Source: Zea mays
Lineage: Eukaryota > Streptophyta > Magnoliopsida > Poales > Poaceae
Reading direction: 5' to 3'
Length of the DNA: 64,000 bases
Assembly (NCBI RefSeq): GCF_902167145.1
Contig: NC_050097.1
Span: 44,004,095-44,068,094 of the forward strand
A program made the position numbers and the translations under genes. Shown in pieces: positions 10,780 through 22,900 of the stretch. The notes under the pieces are model-generated. The model was not told the origin of the DNA. It did not search any database and was given only the letters and a program-made list of their open reading frames with translations. How positions within the stretch are numbered: position 1 is the first letter of the stretch; each line of letters begins with the position of its first letter.

Positions 10780-12369
10780 TTAGGAGTCCAAGAGATCGTC
10801 CTTCTCATGGATGGCACTAATTAGTTCATTTAATTTCTCCTTTTGTTGCATGTTTAAGTTGGCAAAAAGAGTGCGCAAATTATCTTCCTCATCACTAGCA
10901 TTTTCATCACTAGAGGATTCATATCTAGTGGAGGATTTAGATTTAACCTTCTTCTTTTTGTCGTCCTTTGCCATGAGGCACTTGTGGCCGACGTTTGGGA
11001 AGAGAAGTCCCTTGGTGACGGCGATGTTGGCGGCGTCCTCATCGTCGGAGGAGTCGCTAGAGCTTTCATCGGAGTCCCACTCACGACAAACATGGGCATC
11101 GCCGCCCTTCTTCTTGTAGTACCTCTTCTTCTCCTTTCTTCTTCCCTTCTTGTCGTCACCCCTGTCACTGTCACTAGAAATAGGACATTTAGCTATAAAG
11201 TGACCGGGCTTACCACATTTGTAGCAAACCTTCATGGAGCGGGGCTTGTAATCTTTCCCCCTCCTTTGTTTAAGGATTTGGCGGAAACTCTTGATGATGA
11301 GCGCCATTTCCTCATTGTCGAGCTTGGAGGCGTCGATTGGTTGTCTACTTGGTGTAGATTCCTCCTTCTCCTCCGTCGCCTTGAATGCAACCGGTTGAGC
11401 TTCGGACGTGGAGGGACCGTCAAGCTCGTTGATCTTCCGTGAGCCCTTGATCATAAATTCAAAGCTCACAAAATTCTCGATTACTTCCTTGGGAGTCATT
11501 AGTGTATATCTTGGATTACCACAAATTAATTGTACTTGAGTAGGGTTAAGGAAAATAAGCGATCTTAAAATAACCTTAACCACCTCGTGGTCATCCCACT
11601 TTTTGCTCCCGAGGTTGCGCACTTGGTTTACCAAGGTTTTGAGCCGGTTGTACATGTCTTGTGGCTCCTCCCCTTGGCGTAGACGGAAGCGACCGAGCTC
11701 TCCCTCGATCATTTCCCGCTTGGTGATCTTGGTGAGTTCATCACCCTCGTGCGCCGTCTTGAGCACGTCCCAAACTTCCTTGGTGCTTTTTAGTCCTTGC
11801 ACCTTGTTGTACTCCTCCCTACTTAGAGAGGCGAGGAGTATTGTTGTGGCTTGGGAGTTGAAGTGCTCGATTTGGGCCACCTCGTCCTCATCATAATCCT
11901 CATCCCCTACGGATGGTACCTGTGCTCCAAACTCAACAACATTCCATATACTTTTGTGGAGTGAGGTTAGATGAAATTTCATTAAATCACTCCACCTAGC
12001 ATAATCTTCACCGTCAAAGGTTGGCGGTTTGCCTAATGGAATGGAAAGTAATGGAGTATGTCTAGAAGTACGAGGATAATGTAAGGGGATCTTACTAAAC
12101 TTCTTGCGCTCATGGCGCTTAGAAGTTATCGAGGGCGCGTCGGAGCCGGAAGTAGAAGGTGATGAAGTGTCGGTCTCGTAGTAGACCACCTTCCTCATCT
12201 TCTTTATTTTGTCGCCACTCCGATGCGATTTGTGAGAAGAAGTCTTCTTCTCCTTCTTCTTCTCCTTCTTCTTCTCCTTGTTGCGGGACTCTTCCGATGA
12301 AGCCTTCCCGTGGCTTGTAGCGGGCTTGTCGCCGGTCTCCATCTCTTTCTTGGCGAGTTCTCCCAACAT
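10780..12369 (-). pseudogene. Gag of copia element A
   Basis: The start is taken at ATG 12367-12369 (MLGELAKKEMETGDKP), 34 bases from the PBS. The order is a Lys/Ser-rich N-terminus, the copia gag fold (PPTFDGEDYARWSDLMKFHL ... [18 protein letters not shown]), a CCHC zinc knuckle [14 protein letters not shown] near 11200-11240, and an acidic Ser/Asp tail. It stops at TAA 10780-10782, where element B reads through (CAA) into a long coiled-coil linker; only the start of that linker (to 10674) survives before the Tat-1 insertion. Gag would coat and package the element RNA. This 530-codon frame is the best-preserved gag of the three family members. Confidence 0.88.
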
Positions 12370-12403
12370 CACTTCGAGCGGTTAGGCTCTAATGAAGCAC
12401 CGG

Positions 12404-12415
12404 GCTCTGATACCA
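12404..12415 (-). other. primer binding site of copia A (initiator tRNA-Met type)
   Basis: Minus strand TGGTATCAGAGC, two bases inside the LTR end. This is the standard plant copia PBS complementary to the initiator tRNA-Met 3' end. Confidence 0.93.
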
Positions 12416-12417
12416 AT

Positions 12418-13712
12418 TGAAAGTCGCCTAGAGGGGGGTGAATAGGGCGAAACTGAAATTCTCAAAAATAATCACAACTACAAGCCGGGTTAGCGTTAGA
12501 AATATAATTGAGTCCGCAAGAGAGGGTGCAAAACAAATCGCAAGCGAATAAGGAGTGAGACACGAGGATTTGTTTTACCGAGGTTCGGTTCTCGCAAACC
12601 TACTCCCCGTTGAGGTGGTCACAAAGACCGGGTCTCTTTCAACCCTTTCCCTCTTTCATACGGTCCCTCGAACCGAGTGAGCTTTTCTTCTCAATCACTT
12701 GGAACACAAAGTTCCCACAAGGACCACCACAAGATTGGTGTCTCTTGCCTCAATTACAAGTGAGTTTGATCGCAATGAAGAATCAAAGAAAGAAGAAAGC
12801 AATCCAAGCGCAAGAGCTCGAAAGAACACAAGCAAATCTCTCTCACTAATCACTAGGGCGTTGTGTGGAGTTTGGAGAGGATTTGATCACTTGGGTGTGT
12901 CTAGAATTGAATGCTAGAGCTCTTGTAAGTAGTTGAAGTGGGAAAACTTGGATGACTTGAATGTGGGGTGGTTGGGGGTATTTATAGCCCCAACCACCAA
13001 ACTAGCCGTTTGGTGGGGCTGTCTGTCGTATGGTGCACCGGACAGTCCGGTGCACACCGGACATGTCCGGTGCGCCAGCCACGTCACCAGGCCGTTGGGA
13101 TTCGACCATTGGAGCTTCTGACTTCTGGGCCCGCCTGGCTGTCCGGTGTACACCGGACAAGTACTGTATATTGTCCGGTGCACCGTCTCGCGCGTGCCTG
13201 ACTTCTGCGCGCTTCTAGCGTGCATTAAATGTGCCTGCAGGTGACCGTTGGCGCGAAGTAGTCGTTGCTCTGCTGGTTCATCGGACAGTCTGGTGTACAC
13301 CGGACATGTCCGGTGAAATATAGTGGAGCAAATTCCCGAAGCAGGCGAGTTCCAGAGTCGCTCCCCCTGGGGCACCGGACACTGTCCGGTGTACACCGGA
13401 CAGTCCGGTGAATTATAGCGGAGCGGCTCTGGATTTTCCCGAAGGTGATGAGTTTGGCTTGGAGTCCTCTGGTGCACCGGACACTGTCCGGTGGCACACC
13501 GAACAGTCCGGTGCGCCAGACTAGGGCACACTTCGGATATCGCTTTGCTCTTTTGTTGAACCCAATACTTGGTCTTTTTATTGGCTAAGTGTGAACCTTT
13601 GGCACCTGTATAACTTGTACACTAGAGTAAACTAGTTAGTTCAATTATTTGTGTTGGGCAATTCAACCACCAAAATCATTTAGGAAATAGGTGTAAGCCT
13701 AATTCCCTTTCA
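12418..13712 (-). repeat. 5' LTR of copia A (1295 bp)
   Basis: Minus strand TGAAAGGGAATTAGG to CTAGGCGACTTTCA. It is the same length as the LTR of B. U3 (about 13030-13530) holds an array of short palindromes built from CCGGACAGTCCGG, CCGGACATGTCCGG and CCGGACACTGTCCGG. A TATA box (minus TATAAATA, 12979-12986) lies between inverted arms ggtggttggggg and ccccaaccacc. Confidence 0.93.
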
Positions 13713-15900
13713 CATTCATACCATGCTCTTGGGGCTTGCTTGAGCCCATAAAGCGCCTTAGAGAGTTTATAAACATGGTTAGGGTACTCACTATCTTCAA
13801 GGCCGGGAGGTTGCTCAACATAGACCTCTTCCTTGATTGGTCCATTGAGGAAGGCACTTTTCACGTCCATTTGATAAAGCTTAAAGCCATGGTAAGTAAC
13901 ATAGGCAAGTAATATACGAATTGACTCAAGCCTAGCTACGGGTGCATAGGTTTCACCGAAATCCAAACCTTCGACTTGGGAGTATCCCTTGGCCACAAGT
14001 CGGGCTTTGTTCCTTGTCACCACACCATGCTCATCTTGCTTGTTGCGGAAGACCCATTTGGTTCCTACAAAATTTTGATTAGGACGTGGAACCAAATGCC
14101 ATACCTCATTCCTAGTGAAGTTGTTGAGCTCCTCTTGCATCGCCACCACCCAATCTGAATCTTGTAGTGCTTCCTCTACCCTATGTGGATCAATAGAGGG
14201 AACAAAGAGTAATGCTCACAAAAATGTGCAACACGAGATCTAGTGGTTACCCCCTTATGGATGTCACCGAGGATGGTGTCGACGGGGTGATCTCGTTGGA
14301 TTGCTTGGTGGACTCTTGGGTGTGGCGGCCTTGGTTCTTCATCCTCCTTGTCTTGATCATTTGCATCTCCCCTTTGGTCATTGTCGTCATCTTGAGGTGG
14401 CTCATTTTCTTGATCATCTCCTTCATCAACTTGAGCCTCATCCTCATTTTGAGTTGGTGGAGATGCTTGCGTGGAGGAGGATGGTTGATCTTGTGCATTT
14501 GGAGGCTCTTCGGATTCCTTAGGACACACATCCCCAATGGACATGTTCCTTAGCGCGATGCACGGAGCCTCTTCATCACCTATCTCATCAAGATCAACTA
14601 GCTCTACTTGAGAGCCGTTAGTCTCATCAAACACAACGTCACAAGAAACTTCAACTTGTCCAGAGGACTTGTTAAAGACTCTATATGCCCTTGTGTTTGA
14701 ATCATATCCTAGAAATCCTTCTACAGTCTTAGGAGCAAATTTAGATTTTCTACCTCTTTTAACAAGAATAAAGCATTTGCTACCAAAGACTCTAAAATAT
14801 GAAATATTGGGCTTTTTACCGATTAGGAGTCTGTATGATGTCTTCTTGAGGATTCGGTGTAGATACAACCAGTTGATGGCGTAGCAGGCGGTGTTGACCG
14901 CCTCGGCCCAAAACCGATCCGAAGTCTTGTACTCATCAAGCATGGTTCTTGCCATGTCCAATAAAGTTCGATTCTTCCTCTCCACTACACCATTTTGTTG
15001 TGGCGTGTAGGGAGAAGAGAACTCATGCTTGATGCCCTCCTCCTCAAGGAAGCCTTCGATTTGTGAGTTCTTGAACTCCGTCCCGTTGTCGCTTCTAATT
15101 TTCTTGATCCTTAAGCCGAACTCGTTTTGAGCCCGTCTCAAGAATCCCTTTAAGGTCTCTTGGGTATGAGATTTTTCCTGCAAAAAGAATACCCAAGTGA
15201 AGCGAGAATAATCATCCACAATAACTAGACAGTACTTACTCCCGCCGATGCTTATGTAAGCTACCGGGCCAAATAGATCCATGTGTAGGAGCTCAAGTGG
15301 CCTGTCAGTCGTCATGATGTTCTTGTGTGGATGATGAGCACCAACTTGCTTCCCTGCTTGGCATGTGCTACAAATCCTGTCTTTCTCAAAATGAACATTT
15401 GTTAATCCTACAATGTGCTCTCCCTTTAGAAGCTTATGAAGATTCTTCATCCCAACATGGGCTAGTCAGCAGTGCCAGAGCCAACCCATGTTAGTCTTAG
15501 CAATTAAGCAAGTGTCAAGTTCAGCTCTATCGAAATCTACCAAGTATAGCTGACCCTCTAACACTCCCTTAAATGCTACTGAATCATCACTTCTTCTAAA
15601 GACAGTGACACCTACATCAGTAAATAGACAGTTGTAGCCCATTTTGCATAATTGAGAAACGGAAAGCAAATTGTAATCTAAATAGTCTACAAGAAAAACA
15701 TTGGAAATGGAATGGTCAGGTGATATAGCAATTTTACCCAGTCCTTTGACCAAACCTTGATTTCCATCCCCAAATGTGATCGCTCTTTGGGGATCTTGGT
15801 TTTTCTCGTAGGAGGAGAACATTTTCTTCTCCCCTGTCATGTGGTTTGTGCACCCGCTATCGATGATCCAACTTGAGCCCCCGGATGCATAAAACTACAA
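13713..15900 (-). pseudogene. pol of copia B: protease, integrase and N-terminal RT
   Basis: The protease motif [15 protein letters not shown] lies near 15840-15890. A gag-pre-integrase zinc region follows, broken by TGA at 15466-15468, where copia G has CGA. The integrase core has D in HMDLFGP, D in SDNGTEF and E in [14 protein letters not shown] one-base deletion near 14206 shifts the frame relative to copia G. RT then starts ([18 protein letters not shown] ... [22 protein letters not shown] ... [13 protein letters not shown]) and ends at the element A LTR. The catalytic YVDD is lost to that insertion. Confidence 0.88.
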
Positions 15901-15910
15901 TAAAACAAGT

Positions 15911-17011
15911 TTAGTTCTTGACTTTAGGTACCCAAATGGTTTTGGGTTCTTTGGCATTAGATACAAGAACTTTGGGTACCCAAACACAAGTCTTTGATCC
16001 CTTGTGTTTGCCCCCAACATACTTGGCAACTACCTTGCCGGATTTGTTAGTTAACACATAAGAGGCATCAAAGGTCTTAAATGAAATGTTAGAATCATTT
16101 GATGCCTTAGGAGTTTTCTTCTTAGGCAATTTTGCATGGGTTGATTGCCTAGAACTAGATGTCTCACCCTTATACATAAAAGCATGATTAGGGCCAGAGT
16201 GAGACTTCCTAGAGTGAATTCTCCTAATTTTGCTCTCGGGATAACCGGCAGGTAACAAAATGTAACCCTCGTTATCCTGAGGCATGGGAGCCTTGCCCTT
16301 AACAAAATTAGATAATCTTTTAGGAGGGGCATTAATTTTGATATTGTCTCCCTTTTGGAAGCCAATGCCATCCTTTATGCCAGGGCGTCTCCCATTATAG
16401 AGCATGCTTCTAGCAAATTTAAATTTTTCATTTTCTAAGTCATGCTCACTAATCTTAGCATTAAGTTGAGCTATGTGATCATTTTGTTTCTTAATTAAAG
16501 CTAGGTGATCATGGATAGCATCAACATTAATGTCTCTACATCTAGTACAAATGGAAGTATGTTCAATGGTAGATGTAGAGGGTTGGCAAGATTTTAATTC
16601 TACAACCTTAGCATGCAATATATCATTTTTACTTCTAAGGTCGGAAATGGAAGCATTGCAAACATCTAATTCTTTAGCCTTAGTGAGCAATTTTTCATTT
16701 TCATTTCTAAGGATAGCAAGAGAAATGTTCAATTCTTCAATCTTAGCAAGCAAATCAACATTATCATTTCTAAGATTTTGAATTGAAACATCACAAACAT
16801 TTGAATCAACCTTAGCTAATAAACTAGCATTCTCATTTCTAAGGTTGTCAATAGTCTCATGGCAAGTGCTTAGCTCACTAGATAGTTTTTCACATTTTTC
16901 TACTTCTAAAGCGTAAGCATTTTTAACCTTAACATGCTTCTTATTTTCTTTAATAAGGAAGTCCTCTTGGGTGTCTAAGAGATCATCCTTCTCATGAATA
17001 GCACTAATCAA
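15911..17011 (-). pseudogene. coiled-coil gag-pol linker of copia B
   Basis: A 366-residue open segment follows Gag. Residues 1 to about 200 carry repeated LRNEN / LLAK / SxLR patterns typical of a long parallel coiled coil. A basic C-terminal half includes WVPKVLVSNAKEPKTIWVP. It ends at TAA 15911-15913, and protease begins in another frame about 20 bases on, so pol would need recoding or was shifted by mutation. The same linker is missing from copia G. A homopolymer indel near 17015-17022 separates it from Gag. Its role is unknown; multimerisation is inference. Confidence 0.7.
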
Positions 17012-17012
17012 T

Positions 17013-18551
17013 TCATTTATTTTTTTCTTTTTGTTGCATGTTTAGGTTGGCAAAAAGAATGCGCAAGTTATCCTCCTCATTACTAGCATTATCCTCATCG
17101 CTAGAGGTTTCATATTTGGTGGGGGATCTTGATTTTACCTTCTTCCTTTTGCCGTCCTTTGCCATGAGGCACTTGTGGCCGACGTTGGGGAAGAGAAGAC
17201 CCTTGGTGACGGCGATGTTTGCGGCGTCCTCGTCGGAGGAGGAGTCGGTGGAGCTCTCGTCGGAGTCCCACTCCCAGCAAACATGGGCATCGCCGCCCTT
17301 CTTCTTGTAGTACCTCTTCTTCTTTTTTCTTCTCCCCTTCTTGTCGTCGCCCCTGTCACTGTCACTAGATAGTGGACATTTTGCAATAAAATGACCGGGC
17401 TTACCACACTTGTAGCACACTTTCTTGGAGCGGGGCTTGTAATCCTTCCCCCTCCTTTGCTTGAGGATTTGGCGGAAGCTCTTGATGACGAGCGCCATCT
17501 CCTCATTGTCGAGCTTTGAGGCATCAGTTGGTTGTCTACTTGATGTAGACTCCTCCTTCTTCTCCTCCGTCGCTTTGAATGCGACCGGTTGTGCTTCGGA
17601 CGTGGAGGGGCCATCAAGCTTGTTGATCTTCTTTGAGCCTTTGATCATTAATTCAAAGCTCACAAAATTCCCAATTACCTCCTCGGGAGACATTAGTGTA
17701 TATCTAGGATTTCCTCGAATTAATTGAACTTGCGTAGGGTTAAGAAAAATGAGGGATCTTAGAATAACCTTGACCATTTCATGGTCATCCCATTTCTTGC
17801 TCCCGAGGTTGCGCACTTGGTTCACCAAGGTTTTGAGCCGGTTGTACATGTCTTGTGGCTCCTCCCCTTGGCGAAGTCGGAAGCGACCGAGCTCCCCCTC
17901 GATCGTTTCCCGCTTGGTGATTTTGGTCACCTCGTCTCCTTCGTGCGCGGTCTTTAGCGTGTCCCAAATCTCCTTAGCATTTTTCAACCCTTGCACCTTA
18001 TTATACTCCTCTCGACTTAGAGAGGCGAGAAGTATAGTTGAGGCTTGGGAGTTGAAGTGTTGGATTTGGGCCACTTCGTCCTCATCATAATCTTCATCCC
18101 CTACGGATGGTACCTATACACCAAACTCAACAACATCCCATGTACTTTTGTGGAGTGAGGTTAGATGAAATCGCACCAAATCACTCCACCTAGCATAATC
18201 TTCACCATCAAATGTTGGTGGTTTGCCTAATTGGACGGAAAGTAAAGGCGTATGTTTAGGAATGCGAGGATAGCGTAAGGGGATCTTACTAAACCTCTTG
18301 CGCTCATGGCGCTTAGAAGTGACGGATGGCGTGTCGGAGCCGGAGGTGGATGGCGATGAGGTGTCGGTCTCGTAGTAGACCACCTTCCTCATCTTCTTCT
18401 TCTTATCACCGCTCCGACGCGACTTGTGTGAAGGGGATTCCTTTTCCTTCCCCTTCCCTTTGTTGTAGGACTCTCCCGATGGAGCCTTCCCATGGCTTGT
18501 AGTGGGCTTCTCGCCGGTCACCATTTCCTTCTTGGCGTGATCTCCCGACAT
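17013..18551 (-). pseudogene. Gag of copia B
   Basis: The ATG is at 18549-18551. It is homologous to the gag of A along its length: the DGEDYARWSDL core, the [18 protein letters not shown] helix region and the CCHC knuckle [14 protein letters not shown] near 17380-17420. There is one in-frame TAG at 18114-18116 (CAG in A). The frame is lost at an A-run near 17015-17022. Confidence 0.87.
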
Positions 18552-18585
18552 CACTTCGAGCGGTTAGGCTCTAATGAAGCACCGG

Positions 18586-18597
18586 GCTCTGATACCG
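18586..18597 (-). other. primer binding site of copia B (one mismatch)
   Basis: Minus CGGTATCAGAGC; the first base differs from the tRNA-Met type site TGGTATCAGAGC of element A. It has the same two-base spacing to the LTR. Confidence 0.85.
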
Positions 18598-18599
18598 AT

Positions 18600-19894
18600 T
18601 GAAAGTCGCCTAGAGGGGGGTGAATAGGGTGAATCTGAAATTTACAAACTTAATCACAACTACAAGCCGGGTTAGCGTTAGAAATATAAACGAGTCCGAG
18701 AGAGAGGGCGCAAAACAAATCATGAGCGAATAAAGAGTAAGACACGATGATTTGTTTTACCGAGGTTCGGTTCTTGCAAACCTACTCCCCGTTGAGGTGG
18801 TCACAAAGACCGGGTCTCTTTCAACCCTTTCCCTCTCTCAAACGGTCCCTCGGACTGAGTGAGCTTCTTCTTCTCAATCAAACGGGAACAAACTTCCCCG
18901 CAAGGACCACCACACAATTGGTGTCTCTTGCCTTGGTTACAATTGAGTTGTTCGCAAGAAAGAATGAAAGAACGAAGCAATCCAAGCGCAAGAGCTCAAA
19001 AGAACACAACAAATCTCCCTCACTAATCACTAAAGCTTTGTGTGGAATTTGGAAGAGGATTTGATCACTTGGGTGTGTCTAGAATTGAATGCTAGAGCTC
19101 TTGTAAGTAGTTGGAAGATGGAAAACTTGGATGACTTGAATGTGGAGTGGTTGGGGGTATTTATAACCCCAACCACCAAACTAGCCATTTGGTGGAGGCT
19201 GATGTCGCATGGCCCCACCGGACAGTCCGGTGCGCCACTAGACACTGTCCGGTGCGCCAGCTACGTCACCTGGCCGTTGGGTTCCGACCGTTGGAGCTCT
19301 GTCTTGTGGGCCCGCCTGGCTGTCCGGTGGCGCACCAGACAAGTCCTGTAGACTGTCCGGTGTGCCACCCGCGCATGCTCTGTCCTCTGCGCGCGCAGGC
19401 GCGCATTTAATGCGTTGCAGTCGGCCGTTGCGCGTGAAGTAGTCGTTGCTCCGTTGGCTCACCGGACAGTCCGGTGTGCACCGGACATGTCCGGTAAATT
19501 TTAGCGGAGCGGATTCCCGAAGCTGGCGAGTTCAGAGTCGCTCTCCCTTGGGGCACCGAACACTGTCCGGTGGTACACCGGACAGTCCGGTGAATTATAG
19601 CGAAGCGCCTCTGAGAATTCTCGAAGGTGAAGAGTTCAGCTTGGAGTCCCCTGGTGCACCGGACACTGTCCGGTGGCACACCGGACAGTCCGGTGCGCCA
19701 GACCAGGGCACACTTCGGTTGTCCCTTGCTCTCTTTGTTCGAACCCATTCTTGGTCTTTTTATTGACTTATTGTGATCCTTTGGCACCTGTAGAACTTAT
19801 AGACTAGAGCAAACTAGTTAGTCCAATTATTTGTGTTGGGCAATTCAACCACCAAAATCAATTAGGAAATAGGTGTAAGCCTAATTCCCTTTCA
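18600..19894 (-). repeat. 5' LTR of copia B (1295 bp)
   Basis: Same ends, length and layout as the LTR of A: minus-strand TATAAATA at 19158-19165 and U3 palindromes at about 19215-19700. Confidence 0.93.
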
Positions 19895-19968
19895 GACGGC
19901 CTGGCTGGAGCAACAATTGTGGTCGTGCAGCCCGCTCACCCCCTTGTGCGCCCTGCTTCTGTGACACA

Positions 19969-22900
19969 GTGGCCATCCTCGCTCTCGGCTTCGCTGCGCC
20001 GGTTGTGCTCCGTCCCGGTTCCATGGCGTCACCCCCGCCACACATGAACTTTGCCTCGCCCGCTGCTTCCGTGGCTCCTGACTACCACGGTCGTGCTTTT
20101 GCCCTGGCCATCGGCGCCACATCCTCCCTGTCTCCGCCCGTTTCCGTCGGAATGGCCGTGTGTGTCCTTCTCAACGATGGCCAGCCTGTCCGGGGCACCT
20201 TCGTGCACTTCGATCCCACCATGAGCCATGTCCTTTGTGACTGAATCGAACTCCACCCCCAGGTCGGCCGTCACGTGTCCGAACCCCTTGTCTTCCCCCG
20301 TGCAGTGATCACCTCCCTGGCCATTGAGCCCTCGTTCCCTCCCTCCCCTCCTAGTAACCACGTCAGAGCTCCTCCTCTGGCTCTCTCTGCGCACCCTACG
20401 GCCTCCCCACTGTCTCCCTCTCCCACTGATTGGGTGGTCGACTCCGGGGCCTCCTTCCACACCACTCCCATAACTAGTTCGTTATTCCACTCCCATCCAC
20501 CACATCCCTCACATCCTTCCTCCATCGTCGTAGGCAATGGTTCCACTCTCCCGGTCACCTCAGTAGGTGCCTTAGTTCTTCCTGGACCATTCTGCCTTAA
20601 CGACGTCCTTGTTGCTCTCGGTCTGACTCATCCCCTCCTCTCGGTTCGTCGCTTCACTAGTGACAACCACTGCTCTATGGAGTTTGACCCCTAGGGTCTC
20701 ACCATACGCCACCTTCCCACACATGCTGTGCTCGCTCGCTGTAACAGCTCCAGCCCCCTCTATTCTCTTCACTTGCCCTCCGCTCCCCCCACCCGAGTAG
20801 CCTCATCTCCTGCACTTACTACTACCACCACATCACATGCTCTTGCTACTACCACCACCTCCTCCACCATTTGGCACCGTCGCCTCGGGCACCCTGGACC
20901 TGACGTCATGTCCCAACTTTCCAGTCACTCAGACATATTCTATACTCGGGCCTCTTCTGAGCGCCTCTGTCATGCTTGTCAGCTCGGCCGCCACTCTCGT
21001 CTTCCTTTTTCCACTTCCACGTCCAGGGCTGTTCAGGCCTTTGATCTTGTCCACTACGATCTCTGGATGTCTCCTATCCTTAGCCTCTCCGGCTACAAAT
21101 ACTACCTAGTCATTCTGGACGACTACTCACATTTTCTTTGGACTTTCCCCCTTCGACTGAAGTCTGCCACGTTTACCACCCTCACTCACTTCTTCGCCTG
21201 GGTATCCACCCAGTTCCAGCGCCCGGTTCGTGCTTTGCAGTGCGACAACGGCCGTGAGTTCGACAACCACGCCTCTCGGTCATTCTTCCTCACCAGTGGC
21301 GTTCAGCTGCATCTCTCGTGCCCCTACACCTCCGCCCAGAACGGCCGCGCAGAGCGCATGATTCGCACCACCACCAACATGATCCGCTGCCTGCTCTTCC
21401 AGGCGTCTCTCCCTGCCAGCTACTGGGCAGAGGCCCTGCACACCGCCACCCACCTCCTCAACCATCTTCCCTCCAAGGCGGTGAGCCACTCTACTCCCTA
21501 CTTCACCCTGTATGGCACAACCCCCACCTATGACCACCTTCGCGTGTTCGGTTGTGCCTGCTACCCTAACACTTCCGCTACTGCCCCTCATAAGCTTTCT
21601 CCTCGCTCCACCCGCTGCCTCTTCCTTGGCTACTCCTCTGACCACAAGGGGTATCGGTGTCTGGACCTCGCCTCCCACCGCATCATCATCTCTCGTCACG
21701 TCGTCTTCGATGAGGATGTGTTTCCCCTTGCTGGCCCCTCACCACCCACCGACCTCGACTCCCTCCTCGAGTCCGATCCGGTCTCCTCCTCCAAGGCGCC
21801 CCGCCTTATGCCATTACCCGCACCCCGTGCGGCCACAACGCCGCGGCTCGCGCCTATTCTCGCGCCACGCGCGGCCCTGTCGATCACGCCTGCGCCACGT
21901 GCGGCCCCGTCGACCACGCCTGCGCCACGCGCGGCCCCATCGACCACGCCTGTGCCTCGCGCGGCCCCGCCGACCCCCCCCCCCCCGTCGATCACGCCTG
22001 CGCCACGCGCGGCCCCGTCGACCATGCCTGTGCCTATTCCAGCGCCACGCGCGGCCCCGTCGATGCCCACGGCTCGCTTCGCGGACCCCGCGCTCGTCTA
22101 CCACCGCCGCCGCCACGTCACTACCTCGGCTCCTGCTGACCCAGGCTCGTCGACGAGCCCAGTGCGGTTCGCCGACCCCAACGTCGTCTATCACCGCCAC
22201 GAGTCGGCCGCGCCCGCGGCCCCCGACGTCCCGGCAGACCGCCTCGAGCCCTCGGTGTACCACCCGGTCGCCATCCACCACGACCCTGGGCACGTCCACC
22301 CGATGGTGACCCGGCACGCCGCCAGTGTTCTTTGACCTGTCGACCGGCTGATCTTGGCAGCTGATACGACTACCACTCCACCGGACGCCTCCCCGGTCCC
22401 CTCCTCCATTCGCACCGCCCTCGCCGACCCACACTGGCGACGCGCTATGGAGGAGTATGCGACCCTCCTGGCCAACCACACCTGGGACCTGATGTCGTGC
22501 CCACCAGGCACCAACGTGGTCACTGGCAAGTGGCTATTCCGCCACAAGCTTACCTCGGACGACTCCCTCGACCGCTACAAGGCTCGTTGGGTCCTTCGGG
22601 GCTTCACCCAACGCCCCGGAGTGGACTACGACGAGACCTTCAGCCCCATCGTCAAGTTCGCCACTGTTCGCACCATCCTCTCCCTCGCCCTCTCCCGGGA
22701 CTGGGCGATCCATCAGCTCGACGTCAAGAATGCCTTCCTCCATGGCACTCTGACGGAGACTATCTACTGCAGCCAGCCCACCGGTTTTGTCGACGAAGCT
22801 CATCCGGATCTAGTCTATCGGCTGAACCGCTCCCTCTACGGCCTCAAGCAGGCGCCGCGGGCCTGGTACAGTCGCTTCGCTTCCTACTTAGCCTCCATCG

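Larger units (their letters stand above)
10674..13712 (-). mobile_element. copia SIRE/Opie-Ji-like element A (5' part)
   Basis: It consists of a 5' LTR (12418-13712), a tRNA-Met type PBS and gag, and is cut at 10673 by Tat-1. It is inserted in the RT gene of copia B: right of 13712 the B sequence continues (cattcataccatgctcttgg), which in copia G is uninterrupted near 54942. Its expected right target duplication is 13713-13717 (cattc). A and B belong to one family, so this element landed in a relative. Confidence 0.9.
13713..19894 (-). mobile_element. copia SIRE/Opie-Ji-like element B (5' LTR to RT)
   Basis: It holds the 5' LTR (18600-19894), PBS, gag, a coiled-coil linker and pol down to RT, where element A interrupts it at 13712. 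It is itself inserted in element C: C sequence starts at 19895, with expected right target duplication 19895-19899 (gacgg). Its 3' half is left of the window. Confidence 0.9.

Noticed and set aside
12610..12917. Plus-strand frames in the copia LTRs (also 18747-19064, 51907-52194 and 63677-63964)
   Set aside because: They lie in R/U5 of the LTR, antisense to the element; repeated only because the LTR is repeated.
21696..22480. Long Gly/Arg-rich frames opposite the APRAAP minisatellite, also opposite 59980-60360
   Set aside because: They are reverse-strand shadows of a GC-rich minisatellite within pol.
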